In this document: positions 32,232 to 39,812 of the stretch, piece by piece
Numbering within the stretch: position 1 is the stretch's first letter
Layout of the letters: each line of letters begins with the position of its first letter
NCBI GenBank assembly: GCA_964508975.1
Contig: CAZDVQ010000038.1
Location: 1-43,430 of the forward strand
Length of the DNA: 43,430 nt
Source: CAZDVQ01 sp964508975
GTDB taxonomy: Bacteria > Bacteroidota > Bacteroidia > Chitinophagales > Saprospiraceae
Reading direction: 5' to 3'
Position numbers and translations under genes: made by a program
The notes under the pieces: generated by a model
Database searches by the model: none
What the model was told of the DNA's origin: nothing
Seen by the model: only the letters and a program-made list of their open reading frames with translations

Positions 32232-32813
32232 ATGCAACGTACTCAATTGTCCGAGCGCGAACTTGTTACCAGCTATATGAAGGGTGACGAGCAATCTTTT
32301 GTTGAACTGCTCAATCGCAGCAAAAGCAAAGTGTATACATCCATTTACTTGTTTGTAAAGGATCATGAATTGGCTAACGATATCTTCCAGGATACGTACA
32401 TCAAGATTATTGATACCCTCCGCACCGGAAAATACAACGAAGAAGGTAAATTCCAGCAGTGGGCGCTACGTATCGCTTATAACTTGTGCATTGATCACTT
32501 CCGCCGCAATAAACGCGTACCAACCGTTGCCCCTACCGATGAGTTCGACGTGATGAACACTATCGCCCTCGCTGAAGATTCAGCAGAGACTTGCATGATC
32601 AAAAAACAAACCTTTGATCGTATTCGCCTCCTCGTGGATCAACTCCCAGCCGAACAACGCGAAGTCGTTATCTTACGTCATTACGCCGATCTCAGCTTTA
32701 AAGAGATTGCCGACCTTACCCACGTCAGCATCAATACAGCACTTGGCCGCATGCGTTACGCACTCATCAACATCCGCAAGATGATCAGCGAAAAGCAAAT
32801 TAGCTTACAGTAA
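32232..32813 (+). CDS. ECF-type RNA polymerase sigma factor
   Basis: A 193-residue sigma-70 family factor of the extracytoplasmic-function class. Region 2 covers about residues 25-90 (ELANDIFQDTYIKIIDTL, FQQWALRIAYNLCIDHFRR). Region 4 is at about 135-185 (LPAEQREVVILRHYADLSFK, EIADLTHVSINTALGRMRYA). No anti-sigma factor gene (FecR-type or zinc-binding) is adjacent, although the SusCD operon lies immediately upstream on the same strand. In Bacteroidota, FecR/ECF pairs often control SusCD operons, but the FecR partner and the N-terminal SusC signalling extension are both missing here. A terminator follows. Confidence 0.92.
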   Translation: MQRTQLSERELVTSYMKGDEQSFVELLNRSKSKVYTSIYLFVKDHELANDIFQDTYIKIIDTLRTGKYNEEGKFQQWALRIAYNLCIDHFRRNKRVPTVAPTDEFDVMNTIALAEDSAETCMIKKQTFDRIRLLVDQLPAEQREVVILRHYADLSFKEIADLTHVSINTALGRMRYALINIRKMISEKQISLQ

Positions 32814-32885
32814 TACAAGCCGTTTTTGAACCCTTTTACAAGGCCCGTTCAAAATATCAACCATATGGATTTAGTGAAGAACAGA

Positions 32886-32917
32886 ACAGGTAGCACCTCG
32901 GCGCTACCTGTCTCTTT
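32886..32917 (+). terminator. Terminator after the sigma factor gene
   Basis: A 9 bp stem ACAGGTAGC/GCTACCTGT (32886-32894 and 32903-32911) is followed by CTCTTTTT. It separates the convergent sigma factor and DUF4837-like genes. Confidence 0.85.
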
Positions 32918-34045
32918 TTACATCAGCTTCACCGAGTCGAAGATTACTTCCATCTGGCGCACAAATGGCCTTTTGTACCATTGCTCTGGTTTCTTGTCAC
33001 GCATCTCGCGGCTTGAGCCCGATGGTGCATGTACAAAACCGTCCAGCATAATCATCCGCTTGTTCTTTTTGTCCTCGAACAAGTATGTCATAAATGGACC
33101 ACCTTTAAAGTCGTTCACCATCCGGAACACACCGCGACATTCTAGCACGTCATAACCGTTTATCTTCAAACGCCTGTACTCCGGCTTTAAGTAACGGTCG
33201 TCGATGCACATGTACGAGCTATCGGCATAGGTACCATAATATTTCTTGGTCATGCTGTCACGACTCGCAAAAATCAGTTTTTCATCAATCACGCCATTGG
33301 CAGGCAAGGGCAATGACTGTACTGTAATATACGATACCGAGGTCTTGGTCTCCCGCACAAACGATACGGTGTTCGAGGCATAAACCGTCGAGTTCATATA
33401 ACTCTTTGGGATATTCATCAACACTTTCAACTTGGTTTTCAAGGTATCAACAGATATTTTGTTGTTGCCGCCCACGTATAGCACGGTCTTGATTTTTTCT
33501 TTGTCGCGCTCGCTGATTTCAGTCATGAGCTCGGGCGCTTTCTTCGAAATGTTTTGCGCCAAAGCCTCTGGACCATTACCAAACAGGTAAACCACCAGTT
33601 GACCACCAGCATATTTGTTCATCAACTTAGCCGAGCCCTGTTCAGGGGCGGCTTCAATGCGTTTTGTATTTTCCTCGCCGAGCGATTGTTTAAATAGGCG
33701 GGTACCCTCACTTTCAGCCTTTAAATCGGCCACAAAAATAACCGTACGATGCTCGTACAAGGTGCTGCTCATCTTGTCGGCAGGGATAAACCGAATCGAG
33801 AAGGTAGGCTCCGGCTGTGGCATCAAGGGGTAATACTTGGCAAAGTGCATCCGCAAGGTATCCCCAACAGGGCCTTGCCAAAGCGCCTCATCAGCTACAA
33901 TGTAAATGTCATCGGCCTTGCCGTAAGCAAATTTACGACCGGTGCGCTCTTTTTCCGAGAGGTCACAAGAGGGTAAACTCAACATCAAGCTTGCACAAAG
34001 GCTCAGGCACAAAAGGCTCAGGTTAAAGTATCCAGCTAATTTCAT
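32918..34045 (-). CDS. DUF4837-like lipoprotein
   Basis: A 375-residue lipoprotein. The ATG at 34045 gives a signal peptide with lipobox SLPSC (lipidated Cys27). The longer frame from 34240 only reads through the family II repeat upstream. The sequence after the lipobox, DIYIVADEALWQGPVGDTLR, followed by a PLMPQPEPTFSIRFIP segment, matches the opening of DUF4837 proteins, a family found almost only in Bacteroidota. A second half (YGTYADSSYMCIDDRYLKPE) also fits. The function of the family is unknown. It lies upstream of nothing on its strand except the repeat, and convergent to the sigma factor gene, so it is probably transcribed alone. Confidence 0.82.
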   Translation of the reverse strand: MKLAGYFNLSLLCLSLCASLMLSLPSCDLSEKERTGRKFAYGKADDIYIVADEALWQGPVGDTLRMHFAKYYPLMPQPEPTFSIRFIPADKMSSTLYEHRTVIFVADLKAESEGTRLFKQSLGEENTKRIEAAPEQGSAKLMNKYAGGQLVVYLFGNGPEALAQNISKKAPELMTEISERDKEKIKTVLYVGGNNKISVDTLKTKLKVLMNIPKSYMNSTVYASNTVSFVRETKTSVSYITVQSLPLPANGVIDEKLIFASRDSMTKKYYGTYADSSYMCIDDRYLKPEYRRLKINGYDVLECRGVFRMVNDFKGGPFMTYLFEDKKNKRMIMLDGFVHAPSGSSREMRDKKPEQWYKRPFVRQMEVIFDSVKLM

Positions 34046-34106
34046 AGGTTTTTTCAGGTATAAATATTTGGACAAACTCCATTTCGCATCTAGGGTCAAA
34101 TTAATT

Positions 34107-34240
34107 TGGGCGTGCCCCTCGCGCAGGGGCGTATGGGCATACGCCCCTACACGCTCGGGTCGTGCCCTTTCGGGGTTCGCTATGCGCTCCGTGCTACGCA
34201 CCGCCGCCTTTCGGCGGCGCCCTCCAGGCCACTCACGCAA
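34107..34240 (+). repeat. GC-rich hairpin repeat, family II, copy 4
   Basis: Begins TGGGCGTGCCCCTCGCGCAG and ends CCAGGCCACTCACGCAA. Stems: GCCCCTCGCGCAGGGGC, GGGGCG/CGCCCC around TATGGGCATA, GGTGC-like TAC loop and GCCGCC-TTTC-GGCGGC. It lies between the divergent-facing ends of ruvB (3' side) and the DUF4837-like gene (5' side). Confidence 0.8.
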
Positions 34241-34294
34241 ATCACTTGATCACTTTTGAATTTAGATGCAATGTTGCGTGGTTTTGGTGTGTCG

Positions 34295-35326
34295 TTAAAA
34301 CTCAAATAATGAATTCTGGGTGGCAGGCGGTACAATACCCAGGTGGCGGTAAGCTTTCTCTGTAGCTTGCCTACCCCGCGGGGTCCGTTTCAAATAACCT
34401 TGTTGTATCAGGTAAGGCTCATGCACCTCTTCAATGGTACCGGCATCCTCGCCCACTGCCGTGGCGATGGTAGTTAAGCCAACAGGGCCACCGCTAAAAT
34501 TACCGATGATACAACCTAGTATTTTATTGTCCATCTCGTCCAAGCCAGAGTCGTCTACGTTCAGGGCTTCGAGGCCGTACTTGGCAATTTCAATGCTGAT
34601 GGTACCGTTGCCTTTTACCTGTGCAAAGTCGCGTACCCTACGCAAGAGCGCGTTGGCGATACGCGGTGTACCGCGGCTACGGCGCGCAATTTCGTTGGCA
34701 CCCTCGTCGGTAATGGGCACGTTCAAAATACTGGCCGAGCGTTTTACAATCCGCTTGATGGTCTCGATGTCGTAATAATCGAGTAAGCAGTTTATACCAA
34801 AACGGGCTCGCATGGGCGCCGTGAGCAAGCCCATACGCGTGGTAGCGCCGATGAGCGTAAAAGGAGCTAAGCCAATTTGTACACTGCGCGCGTTAGGGCC
34901 GCTATCAATCATAATGTCGATGCGGTAATCTTCCATGGCCGAGTACAAATACTCCTCCACTACCGTATTCAAGCGGTGAATTTCATCGATAAACAGTACA
35001 TCGCCCTCGTTGAGGCTGGTGAGTAGGCCGGCAAGGTCGCCTGGTTTTTCAAGCACCGGGCCCGAGCTCATCTTGATGTCGGCCTCAAGCTCATTGGCAA
35101 TGATAAGAGAGAGGGTTGTTTTACCTAGTCCAGGAGGGCCGTGCAACAACACGTGGTCTAGAGCTTCGCTGCGTTGTTTCGCGGCGGCCACAAAAACCAG
35201 CAGGTTATCTACAATTTTGGATTGCCCGGTAAACTCGTCGAACATCTTGGGTCGTAAAGCCCTTTCGATGGCTTTTTCTTCCGAGCTGAGGTTTTCCGGT
35301 TCAGGGTTCAAGTTGGGGTTTTGCAT
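34295..35326 (-). CDS. ruvB: Holliday junction branch migration ATPase RuvB
   Basis: A 343-residue AAA+ ATPase of normal length. RuvB motifs: RPKMFDEFTGQ at the start, Walker A GPPGLGKTTLS (about 64), SGPVLEKPGDLAGLLTSL, Walker B FIDEIHRL, YRIDIMIDSGPNARSVQI, TLIGATTRMGLLTAPMRARF (sensor and arginine-finger region), SRGTPRIANALLRRVRDFAQ (sensor 2), and the C-terminal winged helix ending in YLKRTPRGRQ. It drives branch migration of Holliday junctions with RuvA, and RuvC resolves them; neither partner is adjacent. A TATATTCG box only 4 bases before the ATG (35331-35338, minus) is one base off the TAnnTTTG consensus and could give a leaderless mRNA. Confidence 0.97.
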   Translation of the reverse strand: MQNPNLNPEPENLSSEEKAIERALRPKMFDEFTGQSKIVDNLLVFVAAAKQRSEALDHVLLHGPPGLGKTTLSLIIANELEADIKMSSGPVLEKPGDLAGLLTSLNEGDVLFIDEIHRLNTVVEEYLYSAMEDYRIDIMIDSGPNARSVQIGLAPFTLIGATTRMGLLTAPMRARFGINCLLDYYDIETIKRIVKRSASILNVPITDEGANEIARRSRGTPRIANALLRRVRDFAQVKGNGTISIEIAKYGLEALNVDDSGLDEMDNKILGCIIGNFSGGPVGLTTIATAVGEDAGTIEEVHEPYLIQQGYLKRTPRGRQATEKAYRHLGIVPPATQNSLFEF

Positions 35327-35360
35327 AGCGCGAATATACGGGAAGTTCGGGAGTTATGCT

Positions 35361-35371
35361 CCCCCCCCCCC
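35361..35371 (+). repeat. Run of eleven C residues
   Basis: A homopolymer of 11 C directly at the end of a family II hairpin repeat, 35 bases upstream of the ruvB start. It is the longest homopolymer of G or C in the window and lies outside any gene. Confidence 0.9.
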
Positions 35372-35479
35372 GCGTGAGGTGCCTGTAGCGCCGCGCGTAG
35401 CGCGGGCCCGTAAGGGCCGACCGTCTAGGGAGCGCGGAAGGGACCGACCCGAGCGCGCAGCGCGAAGGGGCACGCCCAA
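35371..35479 (-). repeat. GC-rich hairpin repeat, family II, copy 5
   Basis: On the minus strand it begins TTGGGCGTGCCCCTTCGCG, continues with CGCTCGGGTCGGTCCCTTCC and ends GGCACCTCACGCG, as other family II copies do. Stems: GCGCTGCGCGC, GGCCC-TTAC-GGGCC and CGCGC-TAC-GCGCG. Confidence 0.8.
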
Positions 35480-35511
35480 ATAATTATGAGTTAGGAATGA
35501 GGAGTTAGGAG

Positions 35512-37161
35512 TTATTTCACGTAGAATAAATCTTTGGCGGGTTTGATGTCCGTTTCGCTACATTTGAACGTTTGTTCCTGCCATTGATCGGTTACGTTGA
35601 GGCGTACATCGGCTTTGGGTGTGCGGAAAATCATGGGCATGGCAAAGTCCTTTACATCGGCTTTCCAACGGTAGCGCATGGTGGTTTTTTTGCCTTTTGA
35701 CTTGAATTCCAGCTCTAGCTTGGGCAATTTGCTGTGCATGAGGTACTGCTCGAAGAACAGGTCGTACGATTGGCCGGTTTTGAGCTTGATGTACTCGGTA
35801 AAATCCTTGGTGTCAACGGGTTTGATTTGGAACTCGGTGGAGAAGCCATAAACGATGCTCCACCATAGTTTGTCATCGTTGATGCAATGGCGTAAAGTGT
35901 TGAGCATCAAGGCTCCTTTGTAGTAAATATCCGTATCAAAATCGTCGTAGTTGACGCCGAGCGGGGCTACCATCGGGTACTTGTTGGTGACGTATTTGCC
36001 GTGGAAATTAATGTAGCGCATGGCATCTTGGTAGCTGTACATCTCCTCCACGTACACCGACTCGGTGTAGGTGGTAAATGCCTCGTGAAGCCACATTTCG
36101 GCATGGTCGCGGCAGCTCAAACTGTTGCCAAACCACTCGTGGCCGGTTTCGTGCACGATGATAAAGTCAAAGTTCAAACCATCGGGCTGGCTGCCCAAAT
36201 AACCCCGCATGTACTGGTTGCCGTAAGCAATAGCGCCCTGGTGCTCCATGCCCAAGTAGGGCGTTTCAACCAGCGCGTAGCCATCGTTCCAGAAAGGGTA
36301 GGGGCCAAAATATTTTTCAAAAACCCGGTGTACATCCTTCACCTGGGTAAAATGCTTGCGGGCTTTTTCCAAGTTGTAAGGCAGCACATAGTAATCGAGC
36401 GCCAAGGATTTTCCCCAACGCGTACTGATGTGTGTATCGGAGAAGTTAACGTAATTGGCTATGTTCAGCGTGACGTTGTAATTGTTAATGGGATAGCTCA
36501 CGTGCCAGTCGAAACTGCGGCCCTTGGGCACCAATTTATCTGAAAGCAAGTTGCCGTTGCCCACGCAGTACAAGGAGGGATCGGAGATGGTGTAGCGCGT
36601 ACGCATGGAGTCGGGCTCGTCGGAGAGGTGGTCTTTGTTGGGCCACCAAAGGCTAGCGCCGATACCCTCGCACGAAACGCCAACCCAGGGTTTGCCGTCG
36701 TCGTCGGCAGCCCAGGTAAAGCCGCCGTCCCAAGGGGCATTTTTGGCGATGATAGGCTGGCCGTGGTAAAAAACTTGGATTTGATGCTGGCTGCCTTGCT
36801 CTAGCATTTGGCCAAAATCAATGAATACAGCGTCGTGTTTGCGGTAAAAGCTCAGCTTGCGGTTTTCAAACAGCACAGAGTCAAGCGACATGTTCTGGAA
36901 CAGGTCGAGTTGTAGCACATTAAAACCTGTTACCGCCTGGAATTGGATGGTATTAGAACCCGCGATGGTTTTATCCTCGAGCTGGATGAACAAGTCGAGG
37001 AAGTAGTGCTTCACATCGTAGCAAGTGCGCAGTGGGCTTAGTTGGCCGCGCAGTGAATCGGCAGGCGTGAACTTGACGTTACGGTAATAACGTTCGTTTT
37101 GGGCGTTGAGTGCCAAACTGAAACTACAGAAAATCAAGGCTAGGTGGATAAAACGCAACAT
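35512..37161 (-). CDS. M1-family metallopeptidase (aminopeptidase N-like), exported
   Basis: A 549-residue exported zinc peptidase. Signal peptide FIHLALIFCSFSLALNAQ. N-terminal M1 beta-domain (YDVKHYFLDLFIQLEDKTIA, then LQLDLFQNMSLDSVLF). The zinc site is complete: H337 and H341 in HETGHEWFG with the catalytic E338, and E360 in WLHEAFTTYTE, eighteen residues after H341 as in HExxH-x18-E. The substrate-binding GAMEN loop reads GMEHQG (LGMEHQGAIAYG), a variant seen in Bacteroidota M1 proteins. At 549 residues it ends after the thermolysin-like and small beta domains, without the helical C-terminal superhelix of longer aminopeptidases. It would cleave N-terminal residues of peptides in the periplasm or outside. 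Confidence 0.93.
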   Translation of the reverse strand: MLRFIHLALIFCSFSLALNAQNERYYRNVKFTPADSLRGQLSPLRTCYDVKHYFLDLFIQLEDKTIAGSNTIQFQAVTGFNVLQLDLFQNMSLDSVLFENRKLSFYRKHDAVFIDFGQMLEQGSQHQIQVFYHGQPIIAKNAPWDGGFTWAADDDGKPWVGVSCEGIGASLWWPNKDHLSDEPDSMRTRYTISDPSLYCVGNGNLLSDKLVPKGRSFDWHVSYPINNYNVTLNIANYVNFSDTHISTRWGKSLALDYYVLPYNLEKARKHFTQVKDVHRVFEKYFGPYPFWNDGYALVETPYLGMEHQGAIAYGNQYMRGYLGSQPDGLNFDFIIVHETGHEWFGNSLSCRDHAEMWLHEAFTTYTESVYVEEMYSYQDAMRYINFHGKYVTNKYPMVAPLGVNYDDFDTDIYYKGALMLNTLRHCINDDKLWWSIVYGFSTEFQIKPVDTKDFTEYIKLKTGQSYDLFFEQYLMHSKLPKLELEFKSKGKKTTMRYRWKADVKDFAMPMIFRTPKADVRLNVTDQWQEQTFKCSETDIKPAKDLFYVK

Positions 37162-37254
37162 GGGTCTTTTTTTCTACAAAGATGTAGATTATTGCAGCAA
37201 GGTGTACCCCAAATTAACTCATTTCGACCAGCCTTGGCTAAAATTCCACGAAAA

Positions 37255-39147
37255 CTAGACCGTTAGACACAGGGTGCCTTCAGATATTTCTTTGAAATGC
37301 TCTAGCTTCTCAGACCAACTACATCGGAGCGCTTTGTGGTTGAGAATACCAATTTTGCGGGTTTCAAGGTCGAAAATTCGAGTATTTTCAAGCGAATTGT
37401 CAGTCGAAAAGTATAGATGTAGGGTATAAGCAGCATCGGTATCTGACACATTGCGAATCATATGAATGGCTCGGTCTTCTTCAAGCGCAATATCACCTTG
37501 TTCAAAGGTAGTACGTTGGAGGAACTTAAGTTTTTCATTATCCGTCCATTCAAAATTAACTTCTTCCACGGCGCCTTTAAGTACCATTACTGCCCCGCTA
37601 AAGTTGTAATGCTCGTGTATGGCACTACTTTGACCAGGGTGCCACTTCATGATGTATAAGCCCAGAGGTTCGTGGAATATATGACAGCGTTCGTAGGGTG
37701 TTGGCTCAAGTGCTACATCGAAGAAGAGCTCAGGGTTCAACTGTTTCAGGCCAGGGAGCACCTTCAATAGCTTTAATAGAGCTTCTGGTGCAGCATTTTG
37801 AGGCAATTGATGTAATTGATGTTGGAGCTGCCGCAGCTGGATATGGTCGGCAATATTAGCTGATTGTTGTCGAATTTCATGGAGGGCAACAGATTCCCAA
37901 AGTTGTGCCTTGCGGGGAGGCCCAACAATCCAGATGTTTTGGAGGACTGTCCCATCTTTTGCGATTACCCGGCCTTCATGGTTGGCCTCAATACCGAGAT
38001 TCAATGCATCTGGCTGGATAGTTCCTTTTTGGATTAGATGTTGAAATAAGGGGTTGGGTAATTTGTTGATATTGCTTTCTGGCCCTGTACAGTTAATGAC
38101 GTGTTGCGCTTGGATAGTATGTTGTTTGCTAGCCGCTTTATAGGTACAAGCCCAAGTGGAGTCTGCATTTTTAATAATAGAATCGATACGCCCTGAACGA
38201 ACGATAAACTGGCCTCGCTCAATGAGCTCTGCTATATGAAGCGCTGATTCCTGCGGCATCTTATGCCGGTGAATATCCCATAAACTACTCAGCTTGTTGA
38301 GGAATAAGCTACGTTCGGTTAAGCTCCAAGATTTCCATACTTGGGCGGTAACAGGCCTGAGCTCGTCAACGATTTGGCGCCAAGACATGCCTATGTTTTT
38401 GATGGACGATTTAAAGTCTTGTACCAAGCTAGCCAGATTAGTGTCGACAGGTGAAAAGCGTTGTATTGTATTATAAGATTCATGCACCATTGGCAACCAT
38501 CCATGTCTTGATATTGCATAAATTTTACCTTTGTGGCCCTGTATTTTTAAAGAAACAACCCAATCTACCATCGTTAAGCCTGTACCGATAAGTAGTACAT
38601 CATCCTCGGGTTTGATTTGGGTAAAATAATGGGTATCCCAAGCATTCACCAAAACTTCATCCGTAAAGGGCAAGCGTTTAGGTTCATTGACACCTGTTGC
38701 CAGAATGGCATGGTTTACCTGGTATGTTTGCGCTTCAGTATGAACTAGACAATGCGTGTCGTCAACTTGAACAATATCTTGAACAGCGGTATTGATGACT
38801 TCCAGACGACCAGATCGTATATAATATTCCAGCATTTCGCAGACATAATCACCGTAAATGGATCGCTTGACAAAACTATCCGGGCCAACGTTTATATTAT
38901 ATTGTTTGGCACGGGGAGCAAGCCAATTGTAAAAATGCATGGGAGCATCTAGGAATAAGGACATTTTTGAAGCAACTACGTTGAGCGGCTGATAAGGCAA
39001 AGTACCTGAATATGCTATACCCCTTCCTGTTCTAGTTCTATTTTTTTCAAAGAGCAATACCTTTTGGCTAGCGTTTTTATGCAATATCTGGATGGCCATA
39101 GATACACCGCTGAGCCCTGCTCCTACAACAGCAATACAGTCGTTCAT
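37255..39147 (-). CDS. FAD/NAD(P)-binding protein fused to a cysteine dioxygenase-type cupin
   Basis: A 630-residue fusion. The ATG at 39147 is preferred to the in-frame GTG at 39180. Residues 1 to about 450 form a flavoprotein: dinucleotide motif VVGAGLSG (about 7-14), EKNRTRTGRGIAYS, ATGVNEPKRLPF and a second motif LLIGTGLTMVDW (about 178-189). This layout matches the FAD-NAD(P)-binding (NAD_binding_9) group, related to flavin monooxygenases. Residues about 460-630 match cysteine dioxygenase: MKWHPGQSSAIHEHYNFSG gives iron ligands H511 and H513, and RAIHMIRN and TLHLYFS give H562 and the conserved LHLY. The position of mammalian Cys93 is Gly, as in bacterial enzymes. It may oxidise cysteine to the sulfinate, with the flavin domain acting on a linked step. 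An Rrf2 regulator gene lies upstream. Confidence 0.85.
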   Translation of the reverse strand: MNDCIAVVGAGLSGVSMAIQILHKNASQKVLLFEKNRTRTGRGIAYSGTLPYQPLNVVASKMSLFLDAPMHFYNWLAPRAKQYNINVGPDSFVKRSIYGDYVCEMLEYYIRSGRLEVINTAVQDIVQVDDTHCLVHTEAQTYQVNHAILATGVNEPKRLPFTDEVLVNAWDTHYFTQIKPEDDVLLIGTGLTMVDWVVSLKIQGHKGKIYAISRHGWLPMVHESYNTIQRFSPVDTNLASLVQDFKSSIKNIGMSWRQIVDELRPVTAQVWKSWSLTERSLFLNKLSSLWDIHRHKMPQESALHIAELIERGQFIVRSGRIDSIIKNADSTWACTYKAASKQHTIQAQHVINCTGPESNINKLPNPLFQHLIQKGTIQPDALNLGIEANHEGRVIAKDGTVLQNIWIVGPPRKAQLWESVALHEIRQQSANIADHIQLRQLQHQLHQLPQNAAPEALLKLLKVLPGLKQLNPELFFDVALEPTPYERCHIFHEPLGLYIMKWHPGQSSAIHEHYNFSGAVMVLKGAVEEVNFEWTDNEKLKFLQRTTFEQGDIALEEDRAIHMIRNVSDTDAAYTLHLYFSTDNSLENTRIFDLETRKIGILNHKALRCSWSEKLEHFKEISEGTLCLTV

Positions 39148-39182
39148 TTTTATTTGGTTTGGTAAATCAAAAAATCGCACTG

Positions 39183-39221
39183 CAAATATATACTAATTAT
39201 ACATACTACACCTAATTAGTA
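39183..39221 (-). promoter_or_regulatory. Promoter with inverted-repeat operator before the flavoprotein-dioxygenase gene
   Basis: On the minus strand TATATTTG (39183-39190, plus-strand CAAATATA) matches TAnnTTTG and lies 35 bases before the ATG. Directly upstream is an inverted repeat: TACTAATTA (39191-39199) and TAATTAGTA (39213-39221) with a 13-base spacer. The palindrome would cover the -33/-7 spacer, a position where a repressor would block the polymerase. The adjacent Rrf2 gene makes it a candidate for binding. Confidence 0.6.
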
Positions 39222-39269
39222 GGATATAAGTTTCAAGATTTATCCATTCAAAATCTAGTGGCTTTTAAA

Positions 39270-39689
39270 TTAACTACCCCTTTGCACCAAATTGGCAATG
39301 GTTTCCTGCGACAACATTTCGTAATTCCGCTCCCTGATTTGCCCGAAGAATTCCCTTAAGGAACATTCCTCAGGAGTTTTGCAATCATCGCAAGGCTGGT
39401 AAAATTTTTCCGATACACAAGGCAGCAAGGCGATGGCGCCATCCATCAGGCGGTAAATTTCGGCCACGGTAATTTGATCCGCTGGTTTTAGCAAGTAGTA
39501 GCCACCCACGCTACCTTGTTTACTCGCCACATAGCCGTTTTTCTTGAGTTCGAGCAATATTTGCTCTAAGAACTTACGGGGCACGGTCGCCTCTGCCGAT
39601 ATTTTCGCAGTGGGCACGGGTACATATTTATCATGCCGGGCGAGCAGGCTCAAGGTTTTCAAGGCATACTTGCAGCGTTTTGACATCAT
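39270..39689 (-). CDS. Rrf2-family transcriptional regulator with cysteine cluster
   Basis: A 139-residue regulator. The start at 39689 gives MMSKRCKYALKTLSLLA, the usual Rrf2 opening; the frame start at 39722 lies upstream of the predicted promoter. The winged helix covers residues 1-75 (FLEQILLELKKNGYVASKQG, SVGGYYLLKPADQITVAEIY). Cysteines C91, C100, C103 and C109 occupy the region where IscR and NsrR bind an Fe-S cluster (three Cys in IscR), so cluster binding is possible. CymR, the Rrf2 regulator of cysteine metabolism in Firmicutes, lacks such cysteines. The flavoprotein-cysteine dioxygenase gene begins 122 bases downstream on the same strand, with its own promoter and operator, so control of sulfur or cysteine metabolism is inferred. 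Confidence 0.88.
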   Translation of the reverse strand: MMSKRCKYALKTLSLLARHDKYVPVPTAKISAEATVPRKFLEQILLELKKNGYVASKQGSVGGYYLLKPADQITVAEIYRLMDGAIALLPCVSEKFYQPCDDCKTPEECSLREFFGQIRERNYEMLSQETIANLVQRGS

Positions 39690-39709
39690 GGGTTTAGCGG
39701 ATTTGCCAA

Positions 39710-39717
39710 CAAAGATA
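39710..39717 (-). promoter_or_regulatory. Candidate -7 box of the Rrf2 gene
   Basis: On the minus strand TATCTTTG (plus CAAAGATA) matches TAnnTTTG and lies 20 bases before the ATG at 39689. It supports that start against the one at 39722. Confidence 0.6.
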
Positions 39718-39759
39718 CGCAAGGATTGGTGTCAAAGGGAAAAACGACTGAAACAATAC

Positions 39760-39767
39760 TATGTTTG
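39760..39767 (+). promoter_or_regulatory. Candidate -7 box of the Fic gene
   Basis: TATGTTTG matches TAnnTTTG exactly, 45 bases before the ATG at 39813. The Rrf2 promoter lies 43 bases away in the opposite direction, so the two genes are divergent. No -33 element is clear. Confidence 0.5.
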
Positions 39768-39812
39768 TTTAAATAAGTAGTATCTTGTGGGGCATTACAT
39801 AAGCTACTAGAT

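Noticed and set aside
34046..34240. Arg- and Pro-rich N-terminal extension of the DUF4837-like gene
   Set aside because: It is translation of the family II hairpin repeat. The ATG at 34045 starts a lipoprotein signal peptide.
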